In this document: one piece after another, positions 1 to 11,213 of the stretch
Numbering within the stretch: the stretch's first letter is position 1
Layout of the letters: every line of letters begins with the position of its first letter
Assembly: GCF_002288925.2 (NCBI RefSeq)
Contig: NW_022098024.1
Coordinates: 250,037-314,036 of the forward strand
Origin: Delphinapterus leucas
Lineage: Eukaryota; Chordata; Mammalia; Artiodactyla; Monodontidae
Reading direction: 5' to 3'
Length of the DNA: 64,000 nucleotides
Made by a program: the position numbers and the translations under genes
The notes under the pieces: generated by a model
Database searches by the model: none
What the model was told of the DNA's origin: nothing
What the model saw: the letters and a program-made list of their open reading frames with translations, nothing else

Positions 1-2
1 AA

Positions 3-1914
3 GCATTTCCTCTAAGATCAGGAACAAGACAAGGATGTCCATTCTCACCACTATTATTCAACATAGCTTTGGAAGTCCTAGCCACGGCAATTAGAGAAGA
101 AAAAGAAATAAAAGTAATTCAAATCGGAAAAGCAGAAGTAAAACTGTCACTGTTTGCAGATGACATGATACTATACATAGGGAATCCTCAAAATGCTATC
201 AGAAAACTACTAGAGCTAATCATTGAATTTGGTAAAGTTGCAGGATACAAAATTAATGCACAGAAATCTCTTGCATTCCTATACACTAATGATGAAAAAT
301 CTGAAACAGAAATTAAGGAAACCCTCCCACTTACCATTGAAACAAAAGGAATAAAATACCTAGGAATAAACCTACCTAAGGAAACAAAAGACCTGTATGC
401 AGAAAACTGTAAGACACTGATGAAAGAAATTAAAGATGATACCAACAGATGGAGAGATATAGCATGTTTTTGCATTGGAAGAATCAATATTGTGAAAATG
501 CGTATACTACCCAAAGCAATCTACAGATTCAATGCAATCCCTATCAAATTACCAGTGGCTTTTTTTACGGAACTAGAACAAAAAATCTGAAAATTTGTAT
601 GGAGACACAAAAGACCCCGAATAGCAAAAGCAGTCTTGAGGGAAAAATATGGAGCTGGAGGAATTAGACTCCCTGACTTCAGACTATACTACAAAGCTAC
701 AGTAATCAAGACAATATGTTACTGGCACAAAAGCAGAAACATAGATCAATGGAACAAGATAGAAAGCCCAGAGATAAATGTACGCACCTATGGTTAACTA
801 ATCTATGACAAAGGAGGCAAGGATATACAATGGAGAAAAGACAGTCTCTTCAATAAGCAATTCTGGGAAAACTGGACAGCTACAGGTAAAAGAATGAAAG
901 TAGGACACTCCCTAACACCATACACAAAAATAAACTCAAAATGGATTAGAGACCTAAATGTAAGACTGCACACTATAAAACTTTTAGAGGAAAACATAGG
1001 AAGAACACTCTTTGACATAAATCACAGCAAGATCTTTTTTGATCCACCTCCTAGAGTAATTGAAATAAAAACAAAAATTATTAAATAAACAAAAATAAAC
1101 AAATTGAAATAAAAACAAAAATAAACAAACCTAATGAAACTTCAAAGCTTTTGCACAGCAAAGGAAACCATAAACAAGACGTAAATGCAACCCTCAGAAT
1201 GGGAGAAAATATTTGCAAAGGAATCAACGGACAAGGATTAGTCTCCAAAATATATAAACAGCTCATGCAGCTCCATATTAAGGAAACAAACAACCCAATC
1301 CAAAAATGCGCAGAAGACCTAAAGAGTCATTTCTCCAAAGAAAACATACGGATGGCCAAGAAGCTCGTGAAAAGCTGCTCAACATCACTAATTATTAGAG
1401 AAATGCAAATTAGGAGTTCAATGAAATATCACCTCACACCAGTTCAAATGGGCATCATCAGAAAATCTGCAAAGAACAAATGCTGGAGAGGGTGTGGAGA
1501 GAAGGGAACCCTCTTGCACTGCTAGTGGGAATTTAAATTGATACAACCAATATGGAGAACAGTATGTAGGTTCCTTAAAAAACTAAAAATAGAATTTCCA
1601 TATGATCCAGCAATCCCACTACTGGGCATATACCCTGAGAAACCATAATTCAAAAAGACACATGCACCCCAGTGTTCATTGCAGCACTATTTACAATAGC
1701 CAGGTCATGGAAGCAACCTAAATGCCCATCGACAGAGGAATGGATAAAGAAGATGTGGTACATATATACAATAGAATATTACTCAGCCATGAAAAGGAAT
1801 GAAATTGGGTCATTTGTTGAGGCATGGATGGATCTAGAGATTGTCATACAGCGTGAAGTGAGTCAGAAGGAGAAAAATAAATATCGTATATTAACGCATG
1901 TATGTGGAATCTAG
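3..1914 (+). pseudogene. L1 ORF2 remnant (reverse transcriptase and C-terminal region), inactivated
   Basis: ORF2 of an active L1 encodes an endonuclease and reverse transcriptase that performs target-primed reverse transcription in the nucleus. Here only the RT core onward is visible. The frame is open from the edge to 590 and includes the catalytic FADD motif followed by MILYI, and the GYKINAQKS segment seen in L1 RTs. An in-frame TGA at 588-590 replaces an expected Trp codon in the KIWKF region. The reading resumes as [13 protein letters not shown] and is stopped again by TAA near 796. A local duplication (1061-1122) adds further disruption. The last recognisable C-terminal piece (1672-1914) ends in HVCGI followed by TAG. 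There is no usable start in view; the apparent start at 69 is an internal TTG. This is a non-functional relic of a mobile element, not a host gene. Confidence 0.93.
1061..1122 (+). repeat. local duplication inside the L1
   Basis: The 18-mer tgaaataaaaacaaaaat occurs at 1061-1078 and again at 1105-1122, a period of 44. The minus-strand L1 in this window has a single copy of the equivalent A-rich segment at about 61801-61830, so the second copy is private to this insertion. The composition suggests replication slippage in A-rich DNA. Confidence 0.75.
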
Positions 1915-1990
1915 AAAAATGGTACAGATGAACTTGTTTGCAGGGCAGAATTTGATACACAGATGTAGAAAACAAACACATGGACACCAA

Positions 1991-2024
1991 GGGGGGAATG
2001 CGGCCGGGGGTGTGGGGGTGGGGG
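1991..2024 (+). other. G-quadruplex-type motif in the L1 3' UTR
   Basis: Four G runs of 6, 5, 5 and 5 bases are separated by loops of 9, 3 and 1 bases. G-rich tracts in the 3' UTR are a known feature of mammalian L1s. Folding is inferred from the pattern only. Confidence 0.6.
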
Positions 2025-2126
2025 TGTGGTGAATTGCGTGATTGGGTTTGACATGTATACACTGATGTGTATAAAATTGATGACTAATAAGAACCTGCTG
2101 TATAAAAAATAAATAAAATAAAATTC

Positions 2127-2689
2127 AGAACTTTAAGAAAAGAAAAGTACTGTCAAATACTCAAAGTTTGGCAAAATGAAAATAGGAAAGAAACATTGTA
2201 CTGCAGATAACAGCAAGTTCTTACTAGTCCCAGAAGAAATGTCTTCGTATAACGTTTCTGCAGAGGTTATATTGGGACTTGCCAGTATTCAATGCTACTT
2301 ACTTTTCATGAACATGCCATATCAGGGTGGCCTGCCCTTGGAAATGTACCAGAAGTTGCATATAAATGCCCAGGGGCTGTTCCTGGTGCAATAGCTTGTT
2401 TAGTTAATGCAACAACTCTTCCCATAAATATATTTATAACCCTGGTCTGTCAACATCAGTATAGTCTCAATGATATGTCAGTTTTTAGAGAAAATCAAAA
2501 CGTTACCTAAAAATTCAAAAAAGCAAAATAAAATAACTGCTGTTATTTAGTTGCTTATTATAAGCTAGTATATTACGTATCTTTTCACTGCTATGACATT
2601 ATTGCCTGGCACAGAGTTGGTACCCAGTGAACGCATGTTGACAAAATGAGTGGATGAAAATAATGAACTGTGCTTTCTTACATAAATTG
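2127..2689. other. no gene or repeat recognised
   Basis: AT-rich sequence with only short frames (up to 72 codons). At 2611-2646 there is a phrase resembling an old MIR or L2 tail (gcctggcacagagttggtac), but it is too short to assign. Confidence 0.4.
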
Positions 2690-2855
2690 TTTGTTTATTA
2701 AGTCATCTTTTAACATGAAGACACTATCATTATCATCTTTTACATGAAGCAACTATAGGTCAGAATGGTTAAGTAAACTGTCTGAAATCAAACTGCTAGT
2801 AAGTAAGGCGCTGACATTTAAAACCATTCTGTCCCATTATTGTAATGATGGAGAT
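2690..2855 (-). mobile_element. MIR-like SINE, degraded
   Basis: The order is that of a reversed MIR core: 'atcatcttttacatgaagcaact', then 'aagtaaactgtctgaaatcaa', then 'ctgctagtaagtaaggcgct'. This matches the usual 'cattttacagatgaggaaact ... aagtaacttgcccaaggtcac ... gctagtaagtggcagagc' layout with heavy divergence. Confidence 0.55.
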
Positions 2856-3779
2856 TTTTATTTTTACATTTAGAAACTGAATATTTCCAAAAGTTTAACA
2901 TGAACTCTTCGGGAAGTTGGGTAATACTGATTGGAACCAAGTGGTGAGGGTGTTTGATAAACTCGGATGAGTAGATTGCCTTTTGCTCCAGTGGATGCCC
3001 AGAGCCAGGCCTCTCTCACACCCTACCATGGGGACAACACAACACCTCAGATGGAAGGAGCGGGGGGTTCTGGAAACTTTGTCTCCTGTGAAAATGGGAA
3101 ATGTGTACCTGGACGAGTCCTAAATTTTCTGTTTACTTTCCTATCTATGAAAATGTATCCAGTTTTTAAAATTTTAAAAAGGTAGAAGAAAATAATTAAG
3201 TTTTTCCCTTCTCCAAACCAGCATGTTTCTGTGTCAGTGAAAGGCTGGCAGAACAAGCAGGCCTCCAACTAAATGACTGTGTTGTGTTCTGGGCTCTCAC
3301 TGGCTTTTTCACTAAGGCGTAAGAACAGGCCCCAGATGGTTCCTCTAAAACTAACCTCTGTGCTCCAGGCCTTGGCCAGTCCATCTGGCCTTTCATGCCC
3401 ATTAATAGATTTTTTTCACCCGAGCCCAAGAAGTCAGAAATGGAAACGTGCTTGTTTCATTGGTTCTTGTGTTGCCAAGAGATAAATCATTGAAGACCAT
3501 CAGGAAGATTTAAACCAAACAGTGTCTTTTCCCAAATATAGCAGCAGTTCCTGGCTCTTTAGACTTGTGCTAACTCCTTCATCTTGCAGGGCTAAGCAGA
3601 ACTCTTAAAGAAATTTGTTAGACCATATTTTAAGCTCTTTCCTTGTCATACTGCATCCAAGCTTCTCTTATTTGCCTCTACTATTTCCTCCTTTCACAAC
3701 CTTATTTTCACCATGATAATGTTAAATCTTGTGAGTTATTTGCTCTTCAGTGGACAGATGTTACAGGAAATAAATATTA
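2856..3779. other. unique sequence, nothing recognised
   Basis: No repeat family or exon-like frame was recognised. Overlapping frames of 70-77 codons on both strands at 2967-3485 look like chance openings in a locally GC-richer stretch. Confidence 0.4.
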
Positions 3780-3985
3780 TGTTATAATATTCATGATAAC
3801 AGTTTACATTTATCTAGTACCACCAATCCTGCAAAGATACGTATAAAGTATCTCTATTTTATAGATGATTGTACTATGTCTAAGAAAGAGTAACTAACTT
3901 GCCCACTTAGCACACAACCATGTTAATGACAGATCCAGAATATGAACCTTCTTCCATTATCAAACCCATGCTTATGTAAAACTAT
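3780..3985 (-). mobile_element. MIR SINE, degraded
   Basis: A reversed MIR layout is visible: 'ctctattttatagatgattg', then 'agtaactaacttgcccactta', then 'gatccagaatatgaacctt'. Divergence is high, as expected of an element that spread early in mammals. Confidence 0.6.
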
Positions 3986-6419
3986 ACCACATCCTCTGTT
4001 AACTAAAATTCGTAGTCATGGCTGTTGCTCTAGCCATGGACATGATGCTTAGTATTTTGTTACTCTTTTGAAGCTGACTGTGGTTGCAGCAAAGAGAATC
4101 ACATGGTGTCCTGGAAAGAGCAGGGTAAGGGGACATTGTGGGTGTGTGTATTTTGACCATTTAATATTCCCATTAAAATGCCAGCAGGATAAAAACTATA
4201 AGAATAAAACAAACAAAACTATGACAACAACAACAAAAAACTAGTGTCAACATGGAAGTCACAGAAGGATCACGTTCAAAGCAAGAACAAACAAATAGAA
4301 GCCAGCCAACCAGAGAACACGTGTTTCAGCCAAATAAAATGATTTGGAAATTTGCCATATTTTTCATGCTCTAAAACATAGTATATCACATAAGAATTAT
4401 CTATTTCTTGAAGGTTTGGGCCTTTTCTCATAGTGTTAGGTAAAGAGTTTTGTACTATTAACTCAGCAATCTCTAAACTTCTTTGTCATACATTTATAGT
4501 AAAGAATTTTGGAACATTTATCCCAACATATGAATATACAGTATATGAATTTTGGATTGAGTCCTCACCTGCATTGACCTGCTATAGTGACAAGAGTGCT
4601 CCCATTGAATGTATATTAAACATTAGTAAACATACTTTTGTCTGTTATTTTACATACTAATAAATGTAATAGTAGTTCTAACATTTTCTTCTCACATCCT
4701 ATTGATTTACCTTTTACTAATACTGCCCTTAGGCTTAGGCAATCTGATTTTTTCCTCCCTAATTATCATATCCCTGCCTGACCATAACTTAGTTGCTTGC
4801 CAGATCAAAGATGTTGAATAGCCATCCGCTGAGGGTCCTGATGCATACAGAGAGGGTATGATGTAGGGAAATCGTTTATGGGGAGTGACATTAACTTCTT
4901 CCTAATACCTAGGGCTTCCTCACTGCCTTCCAAGGACCGGTTTTTAAAGCCTTTTTCTTTTTCTTTGAGTTTCTTAAGACTAAACAGAAACCACTGATTT
5001 TAAAACTAGTCATCTCGTCTACGAGTTTGTCTCAGGAATTTGTTGTAAATGATGCAATGAATAAACACAATAAAGAAAAGCATGATTTTTTTTGTAGTTT
5101 CATATAGCAGACCATAAAAAATATATATACTTGGCTGGCAGTAAAATCTATCAAAGTTTTTCAACAGCCCCATATTTTTTACATTCCTTCGCTGCCACCA
5201 GCAGCTGCCTGTGCATATGTTCCTTGATTTTATGGGTGCATTGCAACAGCATCAAAGCTGTTGTAACATTGCAGGCACGTTTTTATGGGGAGTGATTTCA
5301 GCACCATGCCATCCAGCTGGCCCACCCCAGCCTTCTGTTGCTGGAATGGAATGGCAAAGGCATTTAATGAAAGGGATAAAGTGTAAGATAGGGAGTGGGT
5401 AGCCCAAGATGAATATTGCCTTTCCTCTGTGCTAGGGGAAGGAGCTCGGAGTTTATTTTCTTTAGCAGCTCATCAGGGTAACCAACTTCCTTAGGGATGG
5501 CCAGGAGGATAAAGCATTGGAGCATCCTCATTTCTGTGAGGAAATAGTCAGTAAAGAAGCAATTTATGACCTCCATAATGACAGCATGCTATGTGTACGT
5601 GGCTGAAAGAGGGTGTTTGTGTTCCAAGATGCTGGTCAGAAGGATTATATCATTATTATCACATGTAATAATTATGTAATGATGTCATTAACATTGAATA
5701 TTTAGGCTGTATCTACAGGAGGGACACATCTCTGAGGATACTGCATCTGGGAGCTCCATTTTTCTTTTTCCTTAGATCTATATAGCAAATGAACAGATGG
5801 TGTGTGGGTTGCCTTGTATTCATATCCTTAAGGACTCCAGACATCAAGCCCTTCCCCCAGACTCATCTCTGCTTTCTGCACAGGACACAAACTTGAACAT
5901 ATCCAGCCTCTGCCCCATGATAAAGAAGCGCCAGGCACTGAGACTAGGGAGGAAGGATGGGGGGGATGCATGTGAAAGAGGAGATGAAGACTTCCTTCTT
6001 GGCTTAGAGGACAGTAGCTCATGTTGCCACCCTTGAGACTGAATAAAGACCCTTTTAAAAGAAGAAGTGAGGAGACTCACGTTCTTGGGGAAGTTACACT
6101 TTATCCAAGAGTTTCTGGATCTGGGTTTCAGCCTGTACTGGTTCCAATGTAGTAAAAGCCAGTGTCCTCAAAGTAATCTTAGGTTTCAATTAACCAGGTG
6201 TTAACTAACCACTTTGAGCATTAACTGGACATTCATTGATTGATTTTAATTTTGAAGCATTACACATCCAGGCATATATTTTCATTCAGCTTCTACTGTT
6301 CCCAGGCTCTATGCTGGGAGCTGCCTGGCAGCTTGCTGGGTTTTTGATGCTAATCATTCTTGAATACTTTTTTTTTTGCAACTTTCCTGTATCTCTATTT
6401 TTTTTATTCTTTATACAAT
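3986..6419. other. long unique stretch, no gene recognised
   Basis: No repeat with a readable signature and no convincing exon. The longest frames are about 80 codons (5797-6080), overlapping on both strands and unlike any family I know. The parts at 4950-5095 and 6180-6275 are AT-rich with several TAAT or ATTGATT-type sites and could be conserved noncoding DNA, but that needs an alignment. Confidence 0.4.
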
Positions 6420-6420
6420 T

Positions 6421-6590
6421 TTTTTAACATCTTTATTGGAGTATAATTGCTTTACAATGGTGTGTTAGTTTCTGCTTTATGAGAAAGTGAATCAGCTATA
6501 CATATACATATGTTCCCATATCTCTTCCCTCTTGCGTCTCCCTCCCCCCCACCCTCCCTATCCCACCCCTCTAGGTGGTCACAAACCAAC
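6421..6590 (-). mobile_element. L1 LINE, short 3' end fragment
   Basis: The sequence from 'aacatctttattggagtata' to the 'ccctctaggtggtcacaaa' phrase matches the first part of the L1 3' ends at 13062 and 60640. Only the last ~170 bases are kept; after the ggtcacaaa phrase it jumps to sequence that does not follow the L1, so it is a strongly truncated or internally deleted copy. Confidence 0.9.
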
Positions 6591-6629
6591 TAGCTGATAC
6601 TTTTGACAGAAAAGAAACATAATGTTGGT

Positions 6630-6790
6630 GCTGAAAGGGAACCCAGAAGTTAGCCAGTGCGCCCTCACTCCATCTCACATCTTACACTGAAGCGTAGAGA
6701 GAGGGAAAAGTGATTTGTTCAGGGTACAAAGCAGACTGTGAAACAGGTCAGAAGTGAAATCTTCTGATACCTTTTCCACTGTATGTTTTC
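6630..6790 (-). mobile_element. MIR-type SINE, degraded
   Basis: Phrases such as 'aaagggaacccagaagttag' and 'cacatcttacactgaagcgt', followed by a 'ttccact' end, resemble the old mammalian MIR-type core read backwards. Assignment is tentative. Confidence 0.4.
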
Positions 6791-7509
6791 AGAGTTGCTT
6801 TTAAATTTAGACTTGGAAGTCATAGTGTCCTTATGCTACTGGTTGTTACTTCTGATTTGCCTTTCATGCACTCAGACAGTCCTTCTTGAAAGTAGATGTG
6901 TTTGGGGCATATTTTTTCAGAGGCAGTGATGGATTGGCATCCAGCCCATTGTAGTCATCTTTCTGTTATATCTGTTAGGCAGGAGCACACCTCTTGAATA
7001 GAAGATATACACCCTGTATATAGGCTCCATGTGCTCTTTCTGCCTTTCCTTTGCACCATCCAGAATATTTAACATTCTTCCCAGTTATCCAAACACTATC
7101 TGGCTTCATTCCTGTGAATTCCTTTGCTGACATTTTAAACTAAAAAAAAAAAAAAAAAAAAATCACAGAGTCACTGGTATCCTGTTTTATCACAGTTGTG
7201 ACCCTCTTGGTCTCTTTTTGAATATAAATATGTAAAGAAAATCAGAATGTATATTGTCTTGGCATTATTGTTTTATTTTTCGTAAATTTTTTACTTTTTA
7301 GGGGAAGCGTCTCAATTTTTCTTCATGTTTTATAAATTTGTTTGGCATCTTTTTTTTTTCACAACATCCATTCCTCTCACCACCACCTCAGTAAAAACCC
7401 CAAATTAGCAGATTACACTGGTTTGCATCTTCTAAGGGGATTCCATGGAAGTGAAAGGAAAAAGAAAATTTAAAAAAAGTAAGGACAACTCAAGAAACAG
7501 GCTCTGCTC
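6791..7509. other. unique sequence with an unexplained poly(A) run
   Basis: No gene recognised. A run of 21 A lies at 7142-7162. It could be the tail of an old retroinsertion on +, but the ~120 bases before it do not resemble a known SINE or LINE, and no TSD was found. Confidence 0.4.
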
Positions 7510-7705
7510 TAGCGCAAATAATATTTATCCTCTTTACAATAAAGTTTCAAATTCAGTGTTGTTTGGCATATGACAGATGAGGAAAATGAAACTCAGAATA
7601 CCTCAGTTACTCCTACAAATTTTCATGAATAAGCAGTAGCACAGCTAGGATTCCAACTCTTCCATCCAGATTCCAAGCTCATGTTCTTTCTATTGCATCA
7701 TGTGG
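7510..7705 (-). mobile_element. MIR SINE, degraded
   Basis: 'gacagatgaggaaaatgaaac' is followed by 'gtagcacagctaggattcca' and 'tcatgttctttctattgcat', the usual order of a reversed MIR-type element. It directly precedes a second MIR in the same orientation. Confidence 0.65.
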
Positions 7706-7734
7706 CCAGGCTGCACACTGAGCACATTCACACC

Positions 7735-7925
7735 ATTTCTCACATTTAATCCTCACAGTAACCCTCTGGGATGCATGTTTTAAGTCCACTTTTACAGACA
7801 AGGAAACTGAGGCTGAGAGACGTTACGTAATCTGTCTAAGGTCACTCAGCAAGTAAGTAGCAGAGCTGAGGTTCAAATTCACGTTGGTCTAACTCCAAAG
7901 TCCATGCTCTTCCTATAAAACTATC
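7735..7925 (-). mobile_element. MIR SINE, well preserved
   Basis: The reversed MIR core is nearly complete: 'taatcctcacagtaaccctc', 'ttacagacaaggaaactgag', 'aaggtcactcagcaagtaag', 'cagagctgaggttcaaattc' and 'gtccatgctcttcc'. MIRs are tRNA-derived SINEs mobilised in trans by L2. Confidence 0.92.
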
Positions 7926-8904
7926 TGCCTTCTAAGTGACATGTATTCATGGACTCTACTTGATCATCCTGACAACTCCCAATTATTTGCTTAGGAATTA
8001 AACCATATTATTATTTTATTTCAAAGTCAGTTAGCTATTTAGATACTTTCAAGTTATTTCTCTGATCTCCCTGAATGGTGGGAAACAAATGAAGAACTGA
8101 GGAAAGATAGGGAGTTGTCTAGCCAGAAGAAGTGGTAACCAAGGGAAGATGTGACTGAGGTTTCCAATTTTTTTCAAGGGTTGCCATATGGAGAAAATGT
8201 TCCCTTTTGTTCTAAATGACTTAATAGATTAGAAGTATAACAAATGATGAACATAAGCTACTGGGAAAATATTTGGCTGAGTGTAAAGAAAAGCTTTCTA
8301 GAAGTTGGAGCTGTCAAAATATGGAAAGGCCATCTTGGATGTAGCAATGTTCAGGAGAAGCAGGGCAACCACTTGACAAGGTTGCTGTAGCAGGGATCTA
8401 GTGACATTTAAGGTCCTTGAGATTGGACGATTTTCTGACAAGCTTTGCATTCCTGAGTATTCATCGCTGGATGCTTGCCTGCTACTTCTGCAGAATCTGG
8501 GATGTGTTCCCTAACAGTTGGCACAGGTGGCTTAGGAAAATGTAGAGCCAGGAAGGGTGGATCTCTGTCTCAGTCTTCATCAACCCTGGGAGTGTCAGAG
8601 TACAACCCAAAGGAATGAAGTGCCTTGGTGCCAGGTGTCATCAGTGGGCCTTGCCAAAGTCCTAGACAGAGAGCAAAGGGGTACAATTTGCAGTGCTCCT
8701 TTTCATTTGTGTGTTTCCCTGTCTTGGTGTTACGATGATCAGAAAAGAAGAAAAAAACACTCCCTGGGTATTGTTTTGAAAGCGCACAGAGTAGCTAAAA
8801 CTCAAGTTTTGAGTGTGTTTATCATTTGCAGCATGATAATTTTCTTTTTTGTTTGAATGACAATCACAAAATTATTATATATAACAATGATAATAGTGAT
8901 AAGA
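7926..8904. other. unique sequence, nothing recognised
   Basis: No repeat or gene was recognised. A 99-codon frame at 8557-8856 (+) has no recognisable domain and no supporting splice or codon signal. Confidence 0.4.
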
Positions 8905-9080
8905 TTATAAAGATAATTTATTGGGAGGTTACTGTATTTTAGGTATATTTATTCCTGATTTCTTACAGATGAGCAAAGTGAGGTGTAAAGAGCTTCTGCA
9001 TCAAGGTCACACAGCCACAAAATGGCAGAACTAGGGTTCAAATCTAGGTCCATTTGATATCAGAGCTTGTGTTCTTATTT
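8905..9080 (-). mobile_element. MIR SINE
   Basis: Reversed MIR core: 'cttacagatgagcaaagtga', 'tcaaggtcacacagccacaa', 'gcagaactagggttcaaatc' and a 'gcttgtgttctta' end. Confidence 0.85.
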
Positions 9081-9324
9081 TTGTTGATAATAATTTCCAT
9101 CACCTATGATATTTCTTTTCCTTTATGTAATGGGGTTTATTAATATTTCTCTATTTCTGGGTTATATCTTTTTGGATGAGATGCTAAGAAGGAATCATGG
9201 TAGGTCTCTTCTGGGTATGTTTTGCAACTGGACTGTCCATCTGTACACAGGGGAGTGGGAATACACTGCCCTTGGTCTAGTTACACCATTTAAAAAACTT
9301 TTTTGTTTTTAAACTGAAAGGGTG

Positions 9325-9775
9325 TCTTAGTTTGTGTTCCCTGAAAGGAGAACCTGAGACAAGTACGTGGGTGGAAGGAGTTTTTTAAGGGGTGAACTTA
9401 GGAAGCAGATATGAAGGACTAAGGAAGGAAGAAAAGCCCAAATAAGGTAACATTACTGAGGTCACTGCTGTAGGCAACAGGGTTCACTTCTTCTGGGACT
9501 CCTGAGCAGCCTACCAGATGTGGCCCAGAATCATCTACCTGGAAGATGGGAGACTGGAGCAACTCACCCACACACTCTTATCTCCTGTTTGTTGAGAGTT
9601 GCACCCAATGGCTCTACTTGCATGATGCTTAGTGAGCTGACCATGGAGCAGAATGTGGAAAGGAGGGACACCTGCCTGAGGTGGGAAATGGGCAGTGCAA
9701 AAGAAGCATAAGCTTTCCCCGAACTGTCCACCACACTTGCAGCTGAAATCGGAGGTGGGCTTAGGGGATATCTGT
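9325..9775. repeat. old interspersed repeat, family not named
   Basis: The segment opens with 'gtcttagtttgtgttccctg' and continues with a 'gaaggagttttttaaggggtgaa' phrase. Similar wording recurs in mammalian interspersed repeats, and a related phrase opens the block at 39845. A 109-codon minus frame (9535-9864) lies over its end and has no known domain. I cannot name the family. Confidence 0.35.
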
Positions 9776-9799
9776 GACACAAAATTAGAATAGATGCTC

Positions 9800-10015
9800 T
9801 TTAAAATATCTTTCAACATAGAATTTATAAATCCATGCAGGTTTTGATCTGGAGTTACATGCAACCACTTAATCTAACTCCATTTTTCAGTGGTGGAAGC
9901 TGAGGTCCAAAAGAAACATCATTTATCTAAGACCAACAGCGAAGTGGTGGATAAACTGAGCCTCAAATTTGCATCCCCTGAACTCTGGGCACTGTACCTC
10001 TTGGCCCACTTCCTA
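9800..10015 (-). mobile_element. MIR-type SINE, degraded
   Basis: 'taactccatttttcagtggtgg' followed by 'agctgaggtccaaaagaaac', 'tatctaagaccaacagc' and 'cctctt' follows the reversed MIR-type order. Divergence is high. Confidence 0.45.
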
Positions 10016-10620
10016 GCTGACACTAATTAATGCCTGATTAATGACTACTGCCCCTTTGTAGCCTGGAAGTTCTGCAGACGGTTGTCTCCACTGGCTTAGT
10101 TGAGGCTTTTCAGAGACTGCCCCAGCAGGGTTGCCTTATCCGTATTTGCTAACTCCTCCTGAACCTCCAGGATGAGAGGTATCAGGACGATAATTAGGGA
10201 GAGGCAAGCATCTCCTTCTCCAGAACTGTGCATCCCTCGTATCCTCACCTCTGCCCCTTGTAATCCTCTCACACTGCCATTGCCAGCTGCATTTGCATAT
10301 ATCTATTGTGCACAGCAAAGGCTCTGAGAGTGATGAGGAGAGATTGCCAGAACGTGAAATCCAATAAGGACACTGAGTTCCACCTTCTGAACTAAGGAGC
10401 CTGGTAATTAAAGCAGTATTTACAAAGCAATAAAGGCAGAGCTAATTACTGGCAAATGAGATTGAGACGATGCTGTTTCCCAGTGAAACTAGACTGGGAT
10501 CAGCCTCCACTAAATCCTCCAACTGTCTCCTTTGTTAATTATGATCTTCATAATTCCCTTCTTGGCAGTACTTGCCTAACTGATTGCTACTCAGTAGAGA
10601 AGAATTAATGGAAACTGAGG
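10016..10620. promoter_or_regulatory. candidate conserved noncoding element (possible enhancer)
   Basis: This block shows no repeat signature and is dense in motif-like words: paired TAAT-type sites at 10023-10043 (taattaatgcctgattaatg), an octamer-like atttgcatat at about 10290, several aatta sites at 10404-10447, and a ttaattatgatcttcataatt block near 10535. Clusters like this are typical of developmental enhancers bound by homeodomain and POU proteins. The regulatory role is inference; no conservation data are available here. Confidence 0.3.
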
Positions 10621-10979
10621 TAGGAGTGATAGAGAGAGCTCAGGATGACTGTTTGAGCCCTAGAATCACTAACACAGAAATAAAGACCTGGAAGAGAAGA
10701 GGGCTGTTGGTAATAACCTTAAGACAAAAATGAGGTCATTCTTCTCAATAAGCCCCAAGACTTGATCCTTTGCTAAGGTGCATGGGGATTTATATTTGCT
10801 ACCTTCTTCCTATCCACAGACAGGCCTGGCATCTTAGGAGCTGTCTATTCTTCATCTTCATTGTTAAAAACATATCCTGTGTTAGGGGCCTTTTGCATGG
10901 TGCTGTGACTCATCGGTGTTATCTGTTGCCATTGCCATCCCTGTTCTCAAAATGCTTGAAGTACAAATTATTAATACAG

Positions 10980-11205
10980 AGCTCAGCAAACGTTTTCTGT
11001 AAAGACCCAGATGGTAAATATTTTAGGCGTTGTGAAGCCGCAGAGGACCTTTGTCACACAGCCTCCTTTCCCTCCATTCGCTCTTTCTCCTCCTCTGTGT
11101 TCTTCTTAACCCTTTAAAAATGTAAAAAGCATTCCTAGCCTCTGGGTCACACAAAAACAGGGCATGGCTGAATGTGGCCTCCAGGCCACGGCATGCTGAC
11201 CACTG
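10980..11205 (+). mobile_element. hAT-type MITE with perfect 8-bp target-site duplication
   Basis: The left part reads 'cagcaaacgttttctgtaaag' and the element ends 'gctgaccactg', consistent with hAT terminal inverted repeats of the CAGTGGTCAGC kind. The flanks 10972-10979 and 11206-11213 are both taatacag. Eight-base duplications are the hallmark of hAT transposition. It encodes nothing; a 115-codon frame crossing it (10770-11117) is incidental. A second copy of the same family lies at 49985-50175. Confidence 0.82.
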
Positions 11206-11213
11206 TAATACAG

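Larger units (their letters stand above)
1..2126 (+). mobile_element. L1 LINE, 3' part (ORF2 C-terminal half plus 3' UTR)
   Basis: This is the 3' portion of a LINE-1 retrotransposon. It begins inside the reverse-transcriptase region of ORF2 at the window edge, runs through the C-terminal region to about 1914, then a 3' UTR with dense G runs (1991-2024), and ends in an A-rich AAATA-type tail at about 2103-2126. The identity rests on the translated RT core (FADD at about 150-161) and on near-identical blocks in the minus-strand L1 at 60.6-64 kb. The 5' end lies outside the window, so length and target-site duplication cannot be judged. ORF2 is broken, so the copy is dead. Confidence 0.95.

Noticed and set aside
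69..590. 173-codon frame as a host gene with a start at 69.
   Set aside because: It is L1 ORF2 and starts at an internal TTG; the frame is open back to base 3.
9535..9864. 109-codon minus frame.
   Set aside because: It overlaps an old repeat and a MIR-type element, and the translation shows no known family.
10770..11117. 115-codon plus frame.
   Set aside because: It runs into a hAT MITE, which shows the frame is incidental.
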